From Undaria pinnatifida (taxonomy: Eukaryota; Sar; Phaeophyceae; Laminariales; Alariaceae): DNA of 64,000 bases. Where the stretch lies: NCBI GenBank assembly GCA_012845835.1, contig JABAKD010000025.1, positions 12,159,264 through 12,223,263 on the forward strand, in the 5' to 3' direction. Below are positions 1 through 9,844 of this stretch, in pieces. A program made the position numbers and the translations under genes. The stretch's first letter is position 1; every line of letters begins with the position of its first letter. The notes beneath the pieces are model-generated. The model did no database searches. It saw only the letters and a program-made list of their open reading frames with translations, and was not told where the DNA came from.

Positions 1-1060
1 TAATCAACGAGTCCCCCTGCAAATAGATCGGGCGGGCGGGCGGGCGGGCGGGCGTTCATAAAAAGTCCGCTAGGATCCAGCGAGATCCCATATGATCCAT
101 TTGAGATGCAATAATATCTAAAAAGGGATTGACGACCGCCCGGCACGCCAGAGTACGCGTTGTCGGCCATCAATGAGTCCCCCTGCAAAATAGATCAGAC
201 GGGCGTGCAGACATTCGTCAAAACATTCGTGTGATGATCCAACAAGATCCAACAAATGCAACAAGATCCAACAGAATCCATCAAGATAAAAAAAATCCAA
301 CAAAATATAACAAGACCCAACCAAATGCAACAAAACCCAAGAATACCTGGTACCAGGTATAATAAAACAACACCAGGTATCATTTTTCCTGGGATATCCT
401 TCCACTCCAGAATGACTGGAGCTGTCCTGTGACCACGGACTTGATTATGAGAGTTAACGTAAGAACAACAACAACAACAACAACGAACAACAACACCAAC
501 ACCACCAACAACAACAGTTAATAAGATCCAACAAGCGATGTTCCTACCGTCCAGCAAGCCAAGGTACACGGCGAACAACCAACGATCCCCCCTGCAAAGA
601 GGTTGCCGAGCGAGGTAGGGCGTACGGTACCCATAAAACATATCCGTTGTGATCCATGAATATCCAACAAAATCTTACCAAGATCCAAGGTCCCAAGATC
701 AACAAGGCCCAACCATGCGCAATAACATCCAACACAATCGAAAAATATCCAACAAGCGATGCTCTGATTGTTCGATAGGCCAAAGTTTCGCATCGGTAAC
801 CAACGAATCCCCCCCCTGGGAACAGGTTAACGCGTGAGATAGGGCGGGCGCTACCGATGAAAAAATAGGTTGTGATCGTGATGATCCAACGAGATCCATC
901 AAGACCATACAGCATCCAACAACACCCAACATAATCTAACAGCACTAAAAACATATGGTACCCAACAATAAGAGAAAATGCAACATACCCCAAGAAGGAT
1001 TCAGCAAGATCCAACCAGATCCAGCAAGATTCAGCAAGGTTACGAAAAGCAGACAACACA
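1..1060. repeat. Tandem and GATCCAACAA-rich repeat region
   Basis: Four diverged copies of a block that begins near AACGAGTCCCCCTGCAAA and goes on through GGGCGGGCG start at about 1, 168, 575 and 799. They are separated by A-rich GATCCAACAA repeats. Positions 405-490 carry a 90-bp dispersed repeat (TGTGACCACGGACTTGATTA then an AAC run) that recurs at 36720-36810. Confidence 0.75.
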
Positions 1061-1230
1061 CTGAATCACAAAAAAAAAACAATTAAACGTAAAAAGAAAA
1101 ACCGAAAAAAAAAGAACCAACAAAAAACGCACCAACAAAAATCACACATCGAAAAAAAAAAAAAAAAAACGGAAACACAAGAAAAAAAAACACAAACGCA
1201 TTCAATACCAAATGGGAACGGCCAGCTCAC

Positions 1231-1299
1231 CTTGCAGAGGAGGTTCTCCAGCATCGAGTAAAGCTCGACATCTGGTCGCACAGCCATCAGAGCTGCATG
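1231..1299 (-). CDS. Likely GT8 glycosyltransferase downstream exon
   Basis: A 69-bp exon between TTTTCCATGCAG and GTGAGC. In phase 0 it reads HAALMAVRPDVELYSMLENL then LCK. This resembles the 'N.GVMV..P..E.Y..LL' block that follows the DxD region in GT8. Frame +2 is also open (it ends ALLDAGEPPLQ), so the frame is not proven. The expected DxD exon between 1300 and 6196 was not found. Later exons should lie left of the window. Confidence 0.5.
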
Positions 1300-1329
1300 C
1301 TGCATGGAAAACAAAACACGCCTCCCCCT

Positions 1330-3240
1330 TTCCAGGTAATCGAAACCCGCCTATAACACGTCAAGTGGGAGGGAAGAGGGGACAGGCAAGGAGGAGAGGA
1401 GGGGGGACCAGGGGGGGGAAGGAGGAGGGGAGTCGGCGGGGGGGGGGGGGGGGGGGGTAGAAAGGAAGAGAGAGGGGGGAGGGGGCGGAAGGGGGAGGGT
1501 GTATGCGGGGGGATTATAGGGGGGGGGCGGGGGGGAAAGGGGGGGGGGTGGAGGGTGGAGAGGAAAAGAGGGTGGGGGAACGGGAGCGCGCGGGGGGGTG
1601 GGGTGGATGTGGGGATGGGGTGACGGGAGTCAACGCGAGTTTTGCTAGCGCGCCTTCGAGCTGTGATGGCGGGGATAGATAGGCCATCTCCAAAACGTGA
1701 GCACAGCGGGGTGGAAGATCAAATGAGGACCCCGGGGGAAGAGATGCGAACGGTCTCCTCGAGCAAACCCTACGCCACAATCGGTCCCGTCGAGGAAACA
1801 GCCACGCAGTTCTTAATTTACCCGTTGGGGGCCCAAAAATATATATTTATATATATATATAAATCGACATGTATACGCAGTAGGGGTTACCCCAGTGCGG
1901 TGGTGGTGTTCCAGAGCAACATGACCGCCTTATTGAGGGAAGCCGCCTGATTCATTCCGGGTTATTAGTGCAATTCCCCGGTCGCGCCAAGCGATTTCGA
2001 CCACCGTATATCAGGACGCCATGCTCAGACCGCCATTCATAGGGGGCACCCCTTCTGTCCGGTCTTACTACCCCCATCAAGTGCTAGCGCGCAGCAGTAT
2101 CATGTGAATGGTATCATGCTCTGCGCGTGTCGTTCGTACAAGCCCTTAAATCGAAATTCGGACCGTAAATCGAACCATGCGTTTTCACGGGCCAAATAAC
2201 TTCTGGCCGGTCGGATCTAATCAGGGTGACCCCTGAAATTTGAAAACCTCCAGACCCGACGCGTAATACTCCCAACACCCCCTGACCCAACTCCAGTCGA
2301 CCCGCGAGGGTTCGGAACCTCCTAATACGACCCGTGAGCCGGGTCACGACCCGCGAAAAGCCCTGAAACCAACCACCTCCTATTCCTGCCAGCAGGCGTG
2401 CTGTTCGTGGTGGATGCTGCAATCGTCAATAAGTTTCGTCAATCTCTGACCCTGAAGTCCCAACAGAGCTAACGAAGGACAAGCTGTTGACACTCGGGAA
2501 AAAAAAACAGGGTATAATCTCGGGAGCAACAAAAATGCAGCAATTGAAGGCACAAGAGTTGGCTCCGTGAATTTGATCCAATATGACTAGTAGAATGAAT
2601 GCCAACCCCTGCAATTGCTCTATTTCAACCAAGCCAAAGCCAGGGAGCAGAGGCAGTGGCAGCAATACTGAGGATAAAAGGGGGCCGTCCACGTCGCCCC
2701 AACGACTCGGTCGTGAGGGCGGCCTGCCCCCCGCTCTTGCAGTGGCGTGGATGCCACGAATTCCTCAGGCATTCCAATTCTAAAAAGGTTGTTGCGTTGT
2801 TGCGCTCTCGCGTATTGGCGTTCATACGACGAAGAAGGCTTGCCTTTTGTAGAAACTCTAGACCAACGCTGCAGCACGAGGAGCACCAACAGGGCCTCGT
2901 ATTTCAGCTGTTCAACGACTGTCGCGTGGTTTCATTCCTACACTATTAGCTTGCCGCTCGTAAACTTCAAGTTTTTTTTTTTTTTTCCCCGAAGTCGAGT
3001 GAGGCATAACATCGGGGAGAACATATGATTTTCTCCAAAGTAGTTTTTGGGTAAGGTGTTCATTTACTTGGTCATTTACCTATTTATTAATCATCGATCC
3101 TACTCTCCGGTTCATAGCTCGTAATAGGTTGTCACCCTGAGCAACCTTCTGGACAAGCCGTGGTCACAGGGGCCTTCCCTTCTCCCCCCCGTACTTGCCT
3201 TCATTATCATAGCGCGTAGGGCTCAGCATTCCCAATTGTC
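1330..3240. other. G-rich tract, old repeats, no gene recognised
   Basis: A G/A-rich tract spans 1370-1620. A single reversed unit of the AAGGCGG repeat lies at 1937-2010 (main array 28440-28980). A GACCCGACCC-rich dispersed repeat lies at 2155-2400 (also 27080-27290, 41330-41790, 46305-46505). A reverse-strand SINE fragment lies at 3145-3240. Position 2430-3020 is unique sequence without a recognisable product. Confidence 0.6.
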
Positions 3241-3605
3241 TAGAGCTGTGACTCGGCAGGATCTCACGACTAAAACCTAATCGGTGGGTACCGGTAGCCA
3301 ACTAAGTGACTTTAGTCGGCAAGTAGGCTGGTGAAACCAGCTGATGGTTAGCCGACTCGTCGACTTCAGTCTTTCGAGTGAATCGAGCCAAATCAGCCGC
3401 CACGGGGCTAGGTGGGGGGTTGGGGGGGGGGCGCCCAAAAAATAGGAGAAAAAAAACGCCCTCCGTATCAAGCAATCCTTCCTACAAGAATGGAAACCCA
3501 ATAAGTCTGATACAGTCGGTGCCTCCGGAAAACCCATTAGTCCGACTACACTTGAAAATATCAACACATAGGTCATGACTTAAGTCGTGCCGACTCACAG
3601 CTCTA
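3241..3605. mobile_element. hAT-like MITE, copy 1
   Basis: 365 bp with terminal inverted repeats. The left end TAGAGCTGTGACTCGGCA matches the reverse complement of the right end TGCCGACTCACAGCTCTA at 17 of 18 positions. The TAGNG start is typical of hAT ends. No clear 8-bp flanking duplication is left. The interior has paired GTCGGCTGGTGAAACCAGC segments and no coding capacity. Confidence 0.75.
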
Positions 3606-3967
3606 TACTCTTCAGCTATCTATGCTCGTCGATTCGCATCGCAGTTCGGTATACAGCTCTCCCCAAGTAAAGAGCCTCGGAAACAAACGGTGCACCCCCC
3701 CTACCCGTAGCATTCCCCAAAGAACTAGATCATCAACTGGGGATCTACGATCTATCTGTCCGGCGGCAGTGCACACCAGGGGCGGTGCCACCATGCGTGC
3801 CACACGGCGAGCACTTTCTGTAGAGCTGTGAGTCGGCAGGACTTCACGACTAAAACCGGGTCAGTAGGCAATAGGGTGATTTTATTCGGCAAGGCGGTTG
3901 GTGAAACCAGCGGCAGTTCACACCAGGGGTGGTGCTACCATGCGTGCCACACGGCGAGCATTATCTG

Positions 3968-4410
3968 TAGAGCTGCGAGTCGGCAGTAATTCACGACTAA
4001 AACCTGATCAGTAGGCAAGAGCGTGGTTTTGGTCGGCAAGTCGGCTGGTGACAGCTCGTGAAACCAGCCGACAGTCAGCCGACTTGCCTACTTATGTCAG
4101 GAGAGCGAAGCGAGCCAACTCAGCCCCCCCCCCCCCCCCCCCCCCCGCCCCAGGACAAGCGGGCCCCCGCCAGCAAAAGAAAAAACGCCCTCCGCGTTAC
4201 ACTAATCCTTCCCACGAGTAGGAAAACCCAATAAGTCGGATAGTTGGCGTCCCCGGAAAAACGACTAACTATTGGTCCGACTAGTAACTAGTTGGTGACT
4301 TAACGCCTTCACAGTTGGAAACCCTTCTTGGGGACAAGTTTACTTGAATTTGGTATAGGGAGGGATATTGGGGCTCAAGAGGGGTTAAGTCGTGCCGGCT
4401 CACAGCTCTA
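3968..4410. mobile_element. hAT-like MITE, copy 3, with 8-bp target duplication
   Basis: Same family as 3241-3605. It is flanked on both sides by ATTATCTG (3960-3967 and 4411-4418), the 8-bp target-site duplication expected of hAT elements. It carries a nested insertion at 4300-4388. A third left-end fragment lies at 3822-3910, inside a directly duplicated 57-bp segment (3765-3821 and 3911-3967). Confidence 0.82.
4300..4388. mobile_element. Short TTAA-flanked element nested in the hAT MITE
   Basis: An 81-bp insert between TTAA and TTAA. The sister MITE copy at 3241-3605 has one TTAA at the same place (ATGACTTAAGTCG) and acts as the empty site. Relatives starting TTAACGCCT occur at 25757, 33656 and 53571. 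TTAA duplication is typical of piggyBac-type elements. Confidence 0.75.
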
Positions 4411-4419
4411 ATTATCTGC

Positions 4420-5680
4420 GAATACCAGGTCCCCTGGAACAACACGCCTACTCGCACAGAAATGTCCAGCTTGCGCACGATAATGCGTGCCAGTCCGACA
4501 ACAGATACAAGCTCGATATGAACAATGCTCGAAATATGCGTGAAACACCGAGATCTCAGGAGGGAAAGATAAATGAGCATCCCCGGTTCAACCATAATTG
4601 ATTTTTCAGTCTTCTGACCTATCTGCACATGGGGATACGATCATCAACGGGTCTTTGCATTTATGGCAGCAGTACCGCATGGCCTCACCAGATCGAGCTA
4701 ATATTTATGGATTTTCACATCAAACTTATATTTGTTGTCGGAACTGGTACTGTTCTATCCTCCAAGACACCCCCCGCTATCGAAGGCCTGGACGCCCAGC
4801 CGTACTGCCTGTCCGTTTCAGTTTAGGTGCGCCCGTCATACCCCAACCGCACAGTCCCAACTGAGCCGCCCGTATAACCCATGTACAGAAACACATGCGA
4901 TACAGCAGTACACACAGAATGATTCCTTGTGTGGACGGCGTGTGGTTCCAGTATTACGAGAAAGGAATTTCGAAAAAACGCCATGTATGGCAAAACCTAG
5001 CCCTCCCCCGGGCCGACCTGTATACACGTTGTCCGGAAAAAAAATAAGACACCAAAATCATTTTCCGGGAAAATGCCGACCAATTGTAATTTCCATACTA
5101 CAGCAGTAAGTACTATACACGTTTTTACGGGCGCCGCGTATATTAACGTCCCAACTCAACTACTGAAGCTTAGTTCTGACAGAATACGGGCCAAACCAAG
5201 GGCTGCTGCACAGTTTGGGATTGGACTAAGGCTATTATCTTCGGGATGCGGGTGGCGTATGCACACTTGATCGCCAGGCTTGAAACTCGGGCAAGGCAGC
5301 TCTATCATTCGCGACTGCTCTTTAGGTTATTTTTTTTCTTTCTTCATCCTCCGGCGGATGGGGAAAAAAACGCTCAAGCCCAGCAACCTTCCACGTATTT
5401 TCATGCATGGCGCGCGTGTCACTCCAATTCAATTGTATTCCTTATCCGCTTGTTGCCAGAGACTTCAGCGGGCCAACCAATACGCGACACGATAGAGCAA
5501 CACGCCCCTCACGCAACAGAGCACACCGGGAAAAAAAAAAAAAAAAAAAAAAAAAAAGCGAAAACGGGTAGATCCTCACTTGGAGAGCCCCGTCGCGAAA
5601 AGAATATCGTTGCAGCCGTAAAACTGCTAGGCGTAATCGTGTCAAGCGACGGGTGCAGTCTTGAAAAAAAAAAAAAAACT
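4420..5680. other. Unrecognised sequence with a dispersed module
   Basis: No gene recognised. Position 5325-5490 holds a dispersed module (T-rich, then CCTCCGGCGGATGGGGAAAA, then CACGTATTTTCAT) that recurs at 10335-10500 and 20065-20165. A poly-A run of about 27 lies at 5531-5557. Confidence 0.55.
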
Positions 5681-5683
5681 CAC

Positions 5684-6196
5684 CCCCGGGGCCAGAGAAG
5701 AAGCGTCCCCTCTCGCAAACGCCACGTTCCAATCGCTTCCGTCTGGAACAATTGCTGGCATCATCGTCGCAATCTCCATATCTGATCCCATCAACTGCCT
5801 CCTCCTCCTCTTCCCCCCTCTGCTGCTCTCCGCGTCCCCTCCGCCTCCCTTCCCACCCCCACTCCCAACCCAAGCCCAAGCCCAAGCCCAAGCCCAAGCC
5901 CAACCTCCCCCTTCTCTACCCCCTCTCCCCTGTTCACTAACGCTTTTTCGCGGCGTTTTGATTTCATCGAGATTTCTACGGAATCTTGATCCAGCCACCC
6001 CCCCCTCCCCCCCCGCTGCTGTTCTCGTTGTTGCTGCTGCTGTTGCTGACGACGTTGCTGCTATTGCTGCTGCTGCTAATTTCTCTGTTGTTGCGGCTGC
6101 TGGAGGTGTCACCGCGGCTTCTACCGCCACTGTTGCTGCTGCTGCCGCTGCTGCCGCCGCTGGTTCTGCTGGTTCTGTCAATATTTCTCTTCCCAC
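5684..6196. other. Ala/Ser low-complexity DNA in the GT8 intron
   Basis: CTG/GTT trinucleotide runs (6010-6180), an AAGCCC hexamer repeat (5871-5907) and a C-rich stretch. Both strands stay open in several frames. One minus frame runs from 6238 to a possible donor CCGGGG|GTGAGT at 5683. It is an alternative, much longer exon D (185 codons), but lacks the GT8 block frame. Confidence 0.5.
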
Positions 6197-6238
6197 TGCT
6201 GGCGCGTATTCGTTTCCAACAGTCGAAAACAAAATCAT
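6197..6238 (-). CDS. GT8 glycosyltransferase exon D (3' end uncertain)
   Basis: Joined in phase to exon C it reads MGDDFVFDCWKRIRAS, matching the conserved 'F.DCWTKLRA' block that precedes the DxD motif in glycogenin-like GT8 enzymes. The acceptor is CTCCTCCAG at 6239-6241. The proposed donor GCA|GTGGGA is my choice. The reading frame stays open to 5976 through Ser/Gly repeats, so the exon may be longer. Decayed copies of its start lie at 6500-6550 and 6655-6708. Confidence 0.55.
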
Positions 6239-6499
6239 CTGGAGGAGGAGGGCGGCGGTGTTGGCGACATCGGGGGGGTTTGGGGGGGGTACTCATTTTA
6301 TGCACAGCCATAGTCGTATGGCCATAGCTATTAGAACCTCGCATCCCTACCATACCGGGACGGAGCACGTCGGGTTTTCACCCACCAGGCAAACATTGCG
6401 TGCATCAGGGGGGGGGGGGGGGGGGGGGTTGTACTTCCGTAATAAAGAGGCAGGCGATTGGGGGGTTAGCTGGGGTTGACCAGGTGTTTTGTATTTTCT

Positions 6500-6708
6500 T
6501 CCCCTCCCAGTGCCGGTGAGCTATCATTTCCAATAGTGAAAATATCTGAACTAGGGGGGCGGTGGAGGTGGCGACAAAGCGGGGGGGTTTTAGAGAGCTA
6601 ATGATGTAAATTGGCGAGGGGGGGGCTAGCTGAAGTTAAAACGGAGCTTTGTTTTACCCCTCCCAAAGTTGGCGCGCTGTCTTTGTCCGTAGTCGAAAAC
6701 ACAGCCAT
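6500..6708 (-). pseudogene. Decayed copies of GT8 exon D start
   Basis: Two copies on the minus strand, ending at about 6550 and at 6708. The latter reads CAG|ATGGCTGTGTTTTCGAC, against ATGATTTTGTTTTCGAC in the exon. Both keep the acceptor and the VFD...R.RA-like reading and then diverge. They lie in the intron before exon D. Confidence 0.65.
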
Positions 6709-6799
6709 CTGGAGTAGGAGCTAGGTTTGGTGGCGACAGGTGAGGAGGGGGAGTTCCACATAGTAAACATGTGAATAGGCAAGAGTGGAGTGGGGTGGA

Positions 6800-7330
6800 A
6801 TTGAGGGGGGCGGTGGGGTTAGTAGAGTGGGGTGGGTGCCCCCCTTCCCCCGCCTCCTCTGCAATCCCGCCCACACAGTCCTGACCCCGTCCTCCTCGTC
6901 CCATCCCCCACACACCAAGTTTCCAATGCACATCTCCGGTTCGTCCAGCCATCCCTCCCACCCCCCCCGTCCCCAACGCCCTCAGCCTCCCCATCTGCCC
7001 TCTCACCCAACTCCCCATCATCGCCCACGCCCGCCCCCCGCCCCCCCGAACCTTTCTCTCCTCAACAATGACTCGAGCACAACCACCTCTCGTACTGCGT
7101 CAACCAAAGAGCCTCCAAAGCTAACAAACTCCACCATCCACAACCACCACCACCACCACCACTACCCCAGCCCCCCCCAATCCCTCCCCCTATCCTCCCC
7201 AGAACCCCCCCTTCTTCACCCCTCCTCACCTTTGAGTCAAGCACAACCACCTCCTCATACTGCGTTAAGGAAAAAGCCTCCAAGGCCAACAAACTCCACC
7301 ACCCACCGCCATCACCGCCAACACCACCAC
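6800..7330. other. C-rich and CACC-rich intron sequence
   Basis: Low-complexity CCC/CACCAC DNA between GT8 exons C and D. Two copies of a unit CACAACCACCTC...AAGCCTCCAA...AACTCCACCA start at about 7078 and 7248. No exon seen. Confidence 0.6.
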
Positions 7331-7333
7331 TAC

Positions 7334-7413
7334 CCCCCATCCCCGCCAATGCTTGCTGCACGAAGCGTCCGCTCGCTCGCCAAGCCGGCGCGGGGGAATC
7401 ACGCGCGAGCACC
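7334..7413 (-). CDS. GT8 glycosyltransferase exon C
   Basis: The first base completes R145 (AG|G), then VLARDSPAPAWRASGRFVQQ and ALAGMG, ending in phase 1 at GGG|GTAGTG. It continues exon B as DIGYRVLARDSP, matching the 'LG.RVV.V.PI' strand of GT8. The acceptor CTCCAG ends a C-rich tract that starts right after a family-1 repeat (GAGTAC). The donor in a G run is the weakest point. Confidence 0.65.
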
Positions 7414-8123
7414 CTGGAGGGGAGAGGAGGGGGATTCGGGGGGGGTGGGGGAAGGTGTACTCAGTTTGCGCATGGCCGTAGTCGTGTGACCATAGACCCT
7501 CGCATTTCTTACTATGCTGGGACGGAGCAAGTCGGGTTTTCACCAACCAGGCAGACATTGATTGCTTGCACCAAGCGCGAGGCGCCGTGCGGTGTTCGAC
7601 GAGTCGCATAAAGGGTGAACTGAATCCTTCCAAGAACCGCTCGTAACACGGACTTCGGCACCTCGTTCCTACTTTCTTGCTGATGGGTGACAGCGCCATT
7701 GAGTTACTTTGTTTTCTGGTGTGGCCACTCCAGAGACAGCAATGGAACTGCGTCGTGGGTGCCTTACCATATTCACATTAAGTGATGCGATCATTCCCCT
7801 TGTGCGGAGTGAGGGTTATTCACCCCGCACAATATGATCTAACTCGATAATCATCATGGGGGTGGGGGGGTAGAGAGGGGGTCGGGTCGGGGTAGAGAGG
7901 GGGTCGGGTCGGGGGTACTCGTTTCGCCGTTTAAGGGGGATTGTATCATGCATAGCCGTAGTTATACGACCATGGAAGGGTTCTCTCGCTCGTCAAGCCA
8001 GGGTTGGGAAGTGGAGGGGAGGGTGGGTGGGGTGGGGTGGCGTGGGGGGAGGGGCGGGGGGGGGTCCAAAAGGGGTAAAAAACGCGTCCTATTACTTGCT
8101 CAATGGCTCAACGTGATGCTCAC

Positions 8124-8287
8124 CTGTAGCCGATGTCCGTCAGGGCGGGTTGCAGTTGCTGGGCCACCAGCCCCCGAGGCACTAGGGCAACAATGTGATC
8201 GTCGCTGCTTGCAAAAGCCGACAACGAGTTCATCAGCGCTTGCGCGCGATCGAGCACGAGCGCGTCATGCGCGTCTGCAAATATCAC
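8124..8287 (-). CDS. GT8 glycosyltransferase exon B
   Basis: 54 codons plus two bases: VIFADAHDALVLDRAQALMN, SLSAFASSDDHIVALVPRGL, VAQQLQPALTDIGY. It follows the glycogenin-type pattern '(V)T..DAY..GALVL..SL.......LV.LV.......L...G', the N-terminal Rossmann half of GT8. The acceptor is AACGCTACAG and the donor TACAG|GTGAGC. A decayed copy of its acceptor region lies at 8425-8470. Confidence 0.8.
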
Positions 8288-8424
8288 CTGTAGCGTTGAG
8301 GTTTCGTTGGGGGGGGGGGGTGGGGGGAGGGGGGGGTGGGGGGTGCTCAGTTCATGAATGCAGAGGGTGTCTATTTCATGTCATCAATATGTATTCCTGT
8401 TTTATAATATACATTTGTCGAATT

Positions 8425-8470
8425 CATGAGCGTGTCATACGCCAATACCATACGCGTCGGCGAATATTAC
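8425..8470 (-). pseudogene. Decayed copy of GT8 exon B start
   Basis: On the minus strand, CCAACAG|GTAATATTCGCCGACGCGTA parallels CTACAG|GTGATATTTGCAGACGCGCA of exon B. The copy includes the acceptor and the preceding CCCAAC-rich tract. It goes out of frame after about 40 bp. Confidence 0.72.
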
Positions 8471-8529
8471 CTGTTGGGGTTTTGTTGGGGGGAGGGAGGC
8501 TGGGGTGAGGAGGGGTGGGATGGGGACGG

Positions 8530-9574
8530 TAATTGCGGCCAAAACTTCATCGACACCTGTGCTGCTCTGCCCCCCCCCCCAAAAAAAGAAAGGGGGGGGG
8601 CCAAACTCTGCCAAAATACAGATCTGGAACCACCTCTGCCGCTGTAATATGTGTGTACGATATTCCGCAGTTCTGCCATAACTCCGGCGTCACAGCTATC
8701 ATAGCAATGAAACGCACGACCCTGCGAAGGGGTCTTCGGTGTCAGGCGCTCTCCCTACAGCAGTGTGGCAAAGCGGCAGCAGTTTTGGTGCCCTGTAAGC
8801 ACCGCGACAGTGTCGCTCATCATTGAAAAATGTTTCAAAATGTGGTTCCAGGTTGTCGGGTTTTCTCTTCTTCACAACGAGTACTGCTGTGGCCAAATTA
8901 TTCTTCACTGCGCGGTAGCGATGATCAGTGCCAGTACGTATTATACGCATGTGAAATTTCTGAAAAGCAAAACGCTTTTTAATGCGATCTAGCGCTACCA
9001 CGCTACATACAACGCAGTGTTTCTTTTGTCCACATTTCGCTGTTTCTTGAGGAGCACGTCTCCAGCGATTACGGCGTCGGCGATATGAATCACAAATCCC
9101 ACCACCCTGGAATACCTTCCCTCCCTGTATACACAAGCACACGGCGAATCTCAGGAAATTTCATCAACGTTCACCACCGCCAGAGTGACGGTAAAAAATG
9201 CCCAAACTGGCGGGGCGACTGCTGGGAGCATACGCAGGAACTGCGCAAAAGACACACTGCATGGCCGCGGCGCACCGGATTTCTCCACTCTAACTGAGAC
9301 AAAGGTCCCACCAACTACAGATCACATTATCATCATGACATGGTGGGGTTCCTACGGGCGTTTTGTGCCATTTGAATGCTTCAGTGGGGAAGCACGGCGC
9401 CGGTGAAAGAGCACAGAACGCTGAATAGCCCAGTGCTGGGCTGTGTTTGATAAAACCCCGGTTTCAACAATATGTGACATTATAGTGTATATATCATTTT
9501 TCGTTTTGAGGGCAAAGCAACACAGGTGCGATCTTCTCTCCCTTTTGCCCTCTCTCCTGCAAACACAAACCCAC
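8530..9574. other. GT8 intron A-B, unique sequence
   Basis: Open stretches exist on the minus strand (9175-9240 could be a 66-bp exon; 8699-9142 is open). However, exon A joins exon B in phase and in family alignment without them. I see no further supported feature. Confidence 0.5.
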
Positions 9575-9844
9575 CGTATACGCCCGCTTGGCCCCTCCTC
9601 CTCCTCCTCCTCCTTCTGCTGCTCCTCCTCCTGCCCCCTCCCCTCCCCCAACGTCAGCACCATGGCCTTGTCCACCCCCCCCTCCCTTGTCAGCATTATG
9701 GGAGACAGCAATGTTAGCCGGCGGGGTTATCGCAGCAGCCTTCCATCGTAAGCTGACCTCGATTTCCAGAAGCACAACTGTGAGAGCTACTCCGAGGATG
9801 ATCGTTGCGATAAAAGCGAGCCCGATGACCCCCCTCCTCCCCAT
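9575..9844 (-). CDS. GT8 glycosyltransferase exon A: signal anchor and stem
   Basis: Begins at an ATG and encodes 90 codons: MGRRGVIGLAFIATIILGVA then LTVVLLEIEV. This is a typical type II signal anchor (residues about 5-27), followed by a Gly/Ala-rich stem (residues 53-84) and AKRAYT. The donor is TATACG|GTGGGT, phase 0. It joins directly to exon B to give AKRAYT-VIFADAHDALVL, which resembles the RAYVT...GALVL opening of family 8 enzymes. A Golgi or ER membrane location is inferred. Confidence 0.65.

Noticed and set aside
5661-6479. 272-codon plus-strand open frame
   Set aside because: Mostly poly-Pro, poly-Ala and QA repeats from simple sequence. The minus strand carries a phase-consistent GT8 exon instead.
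9175-9240. Extra GT8 exon (66 bp) between exons A and B
   Set aside because: Splice sites are plausible, but A joins B in phase with a better GT8 alignment, and inclusion would interrupt it.
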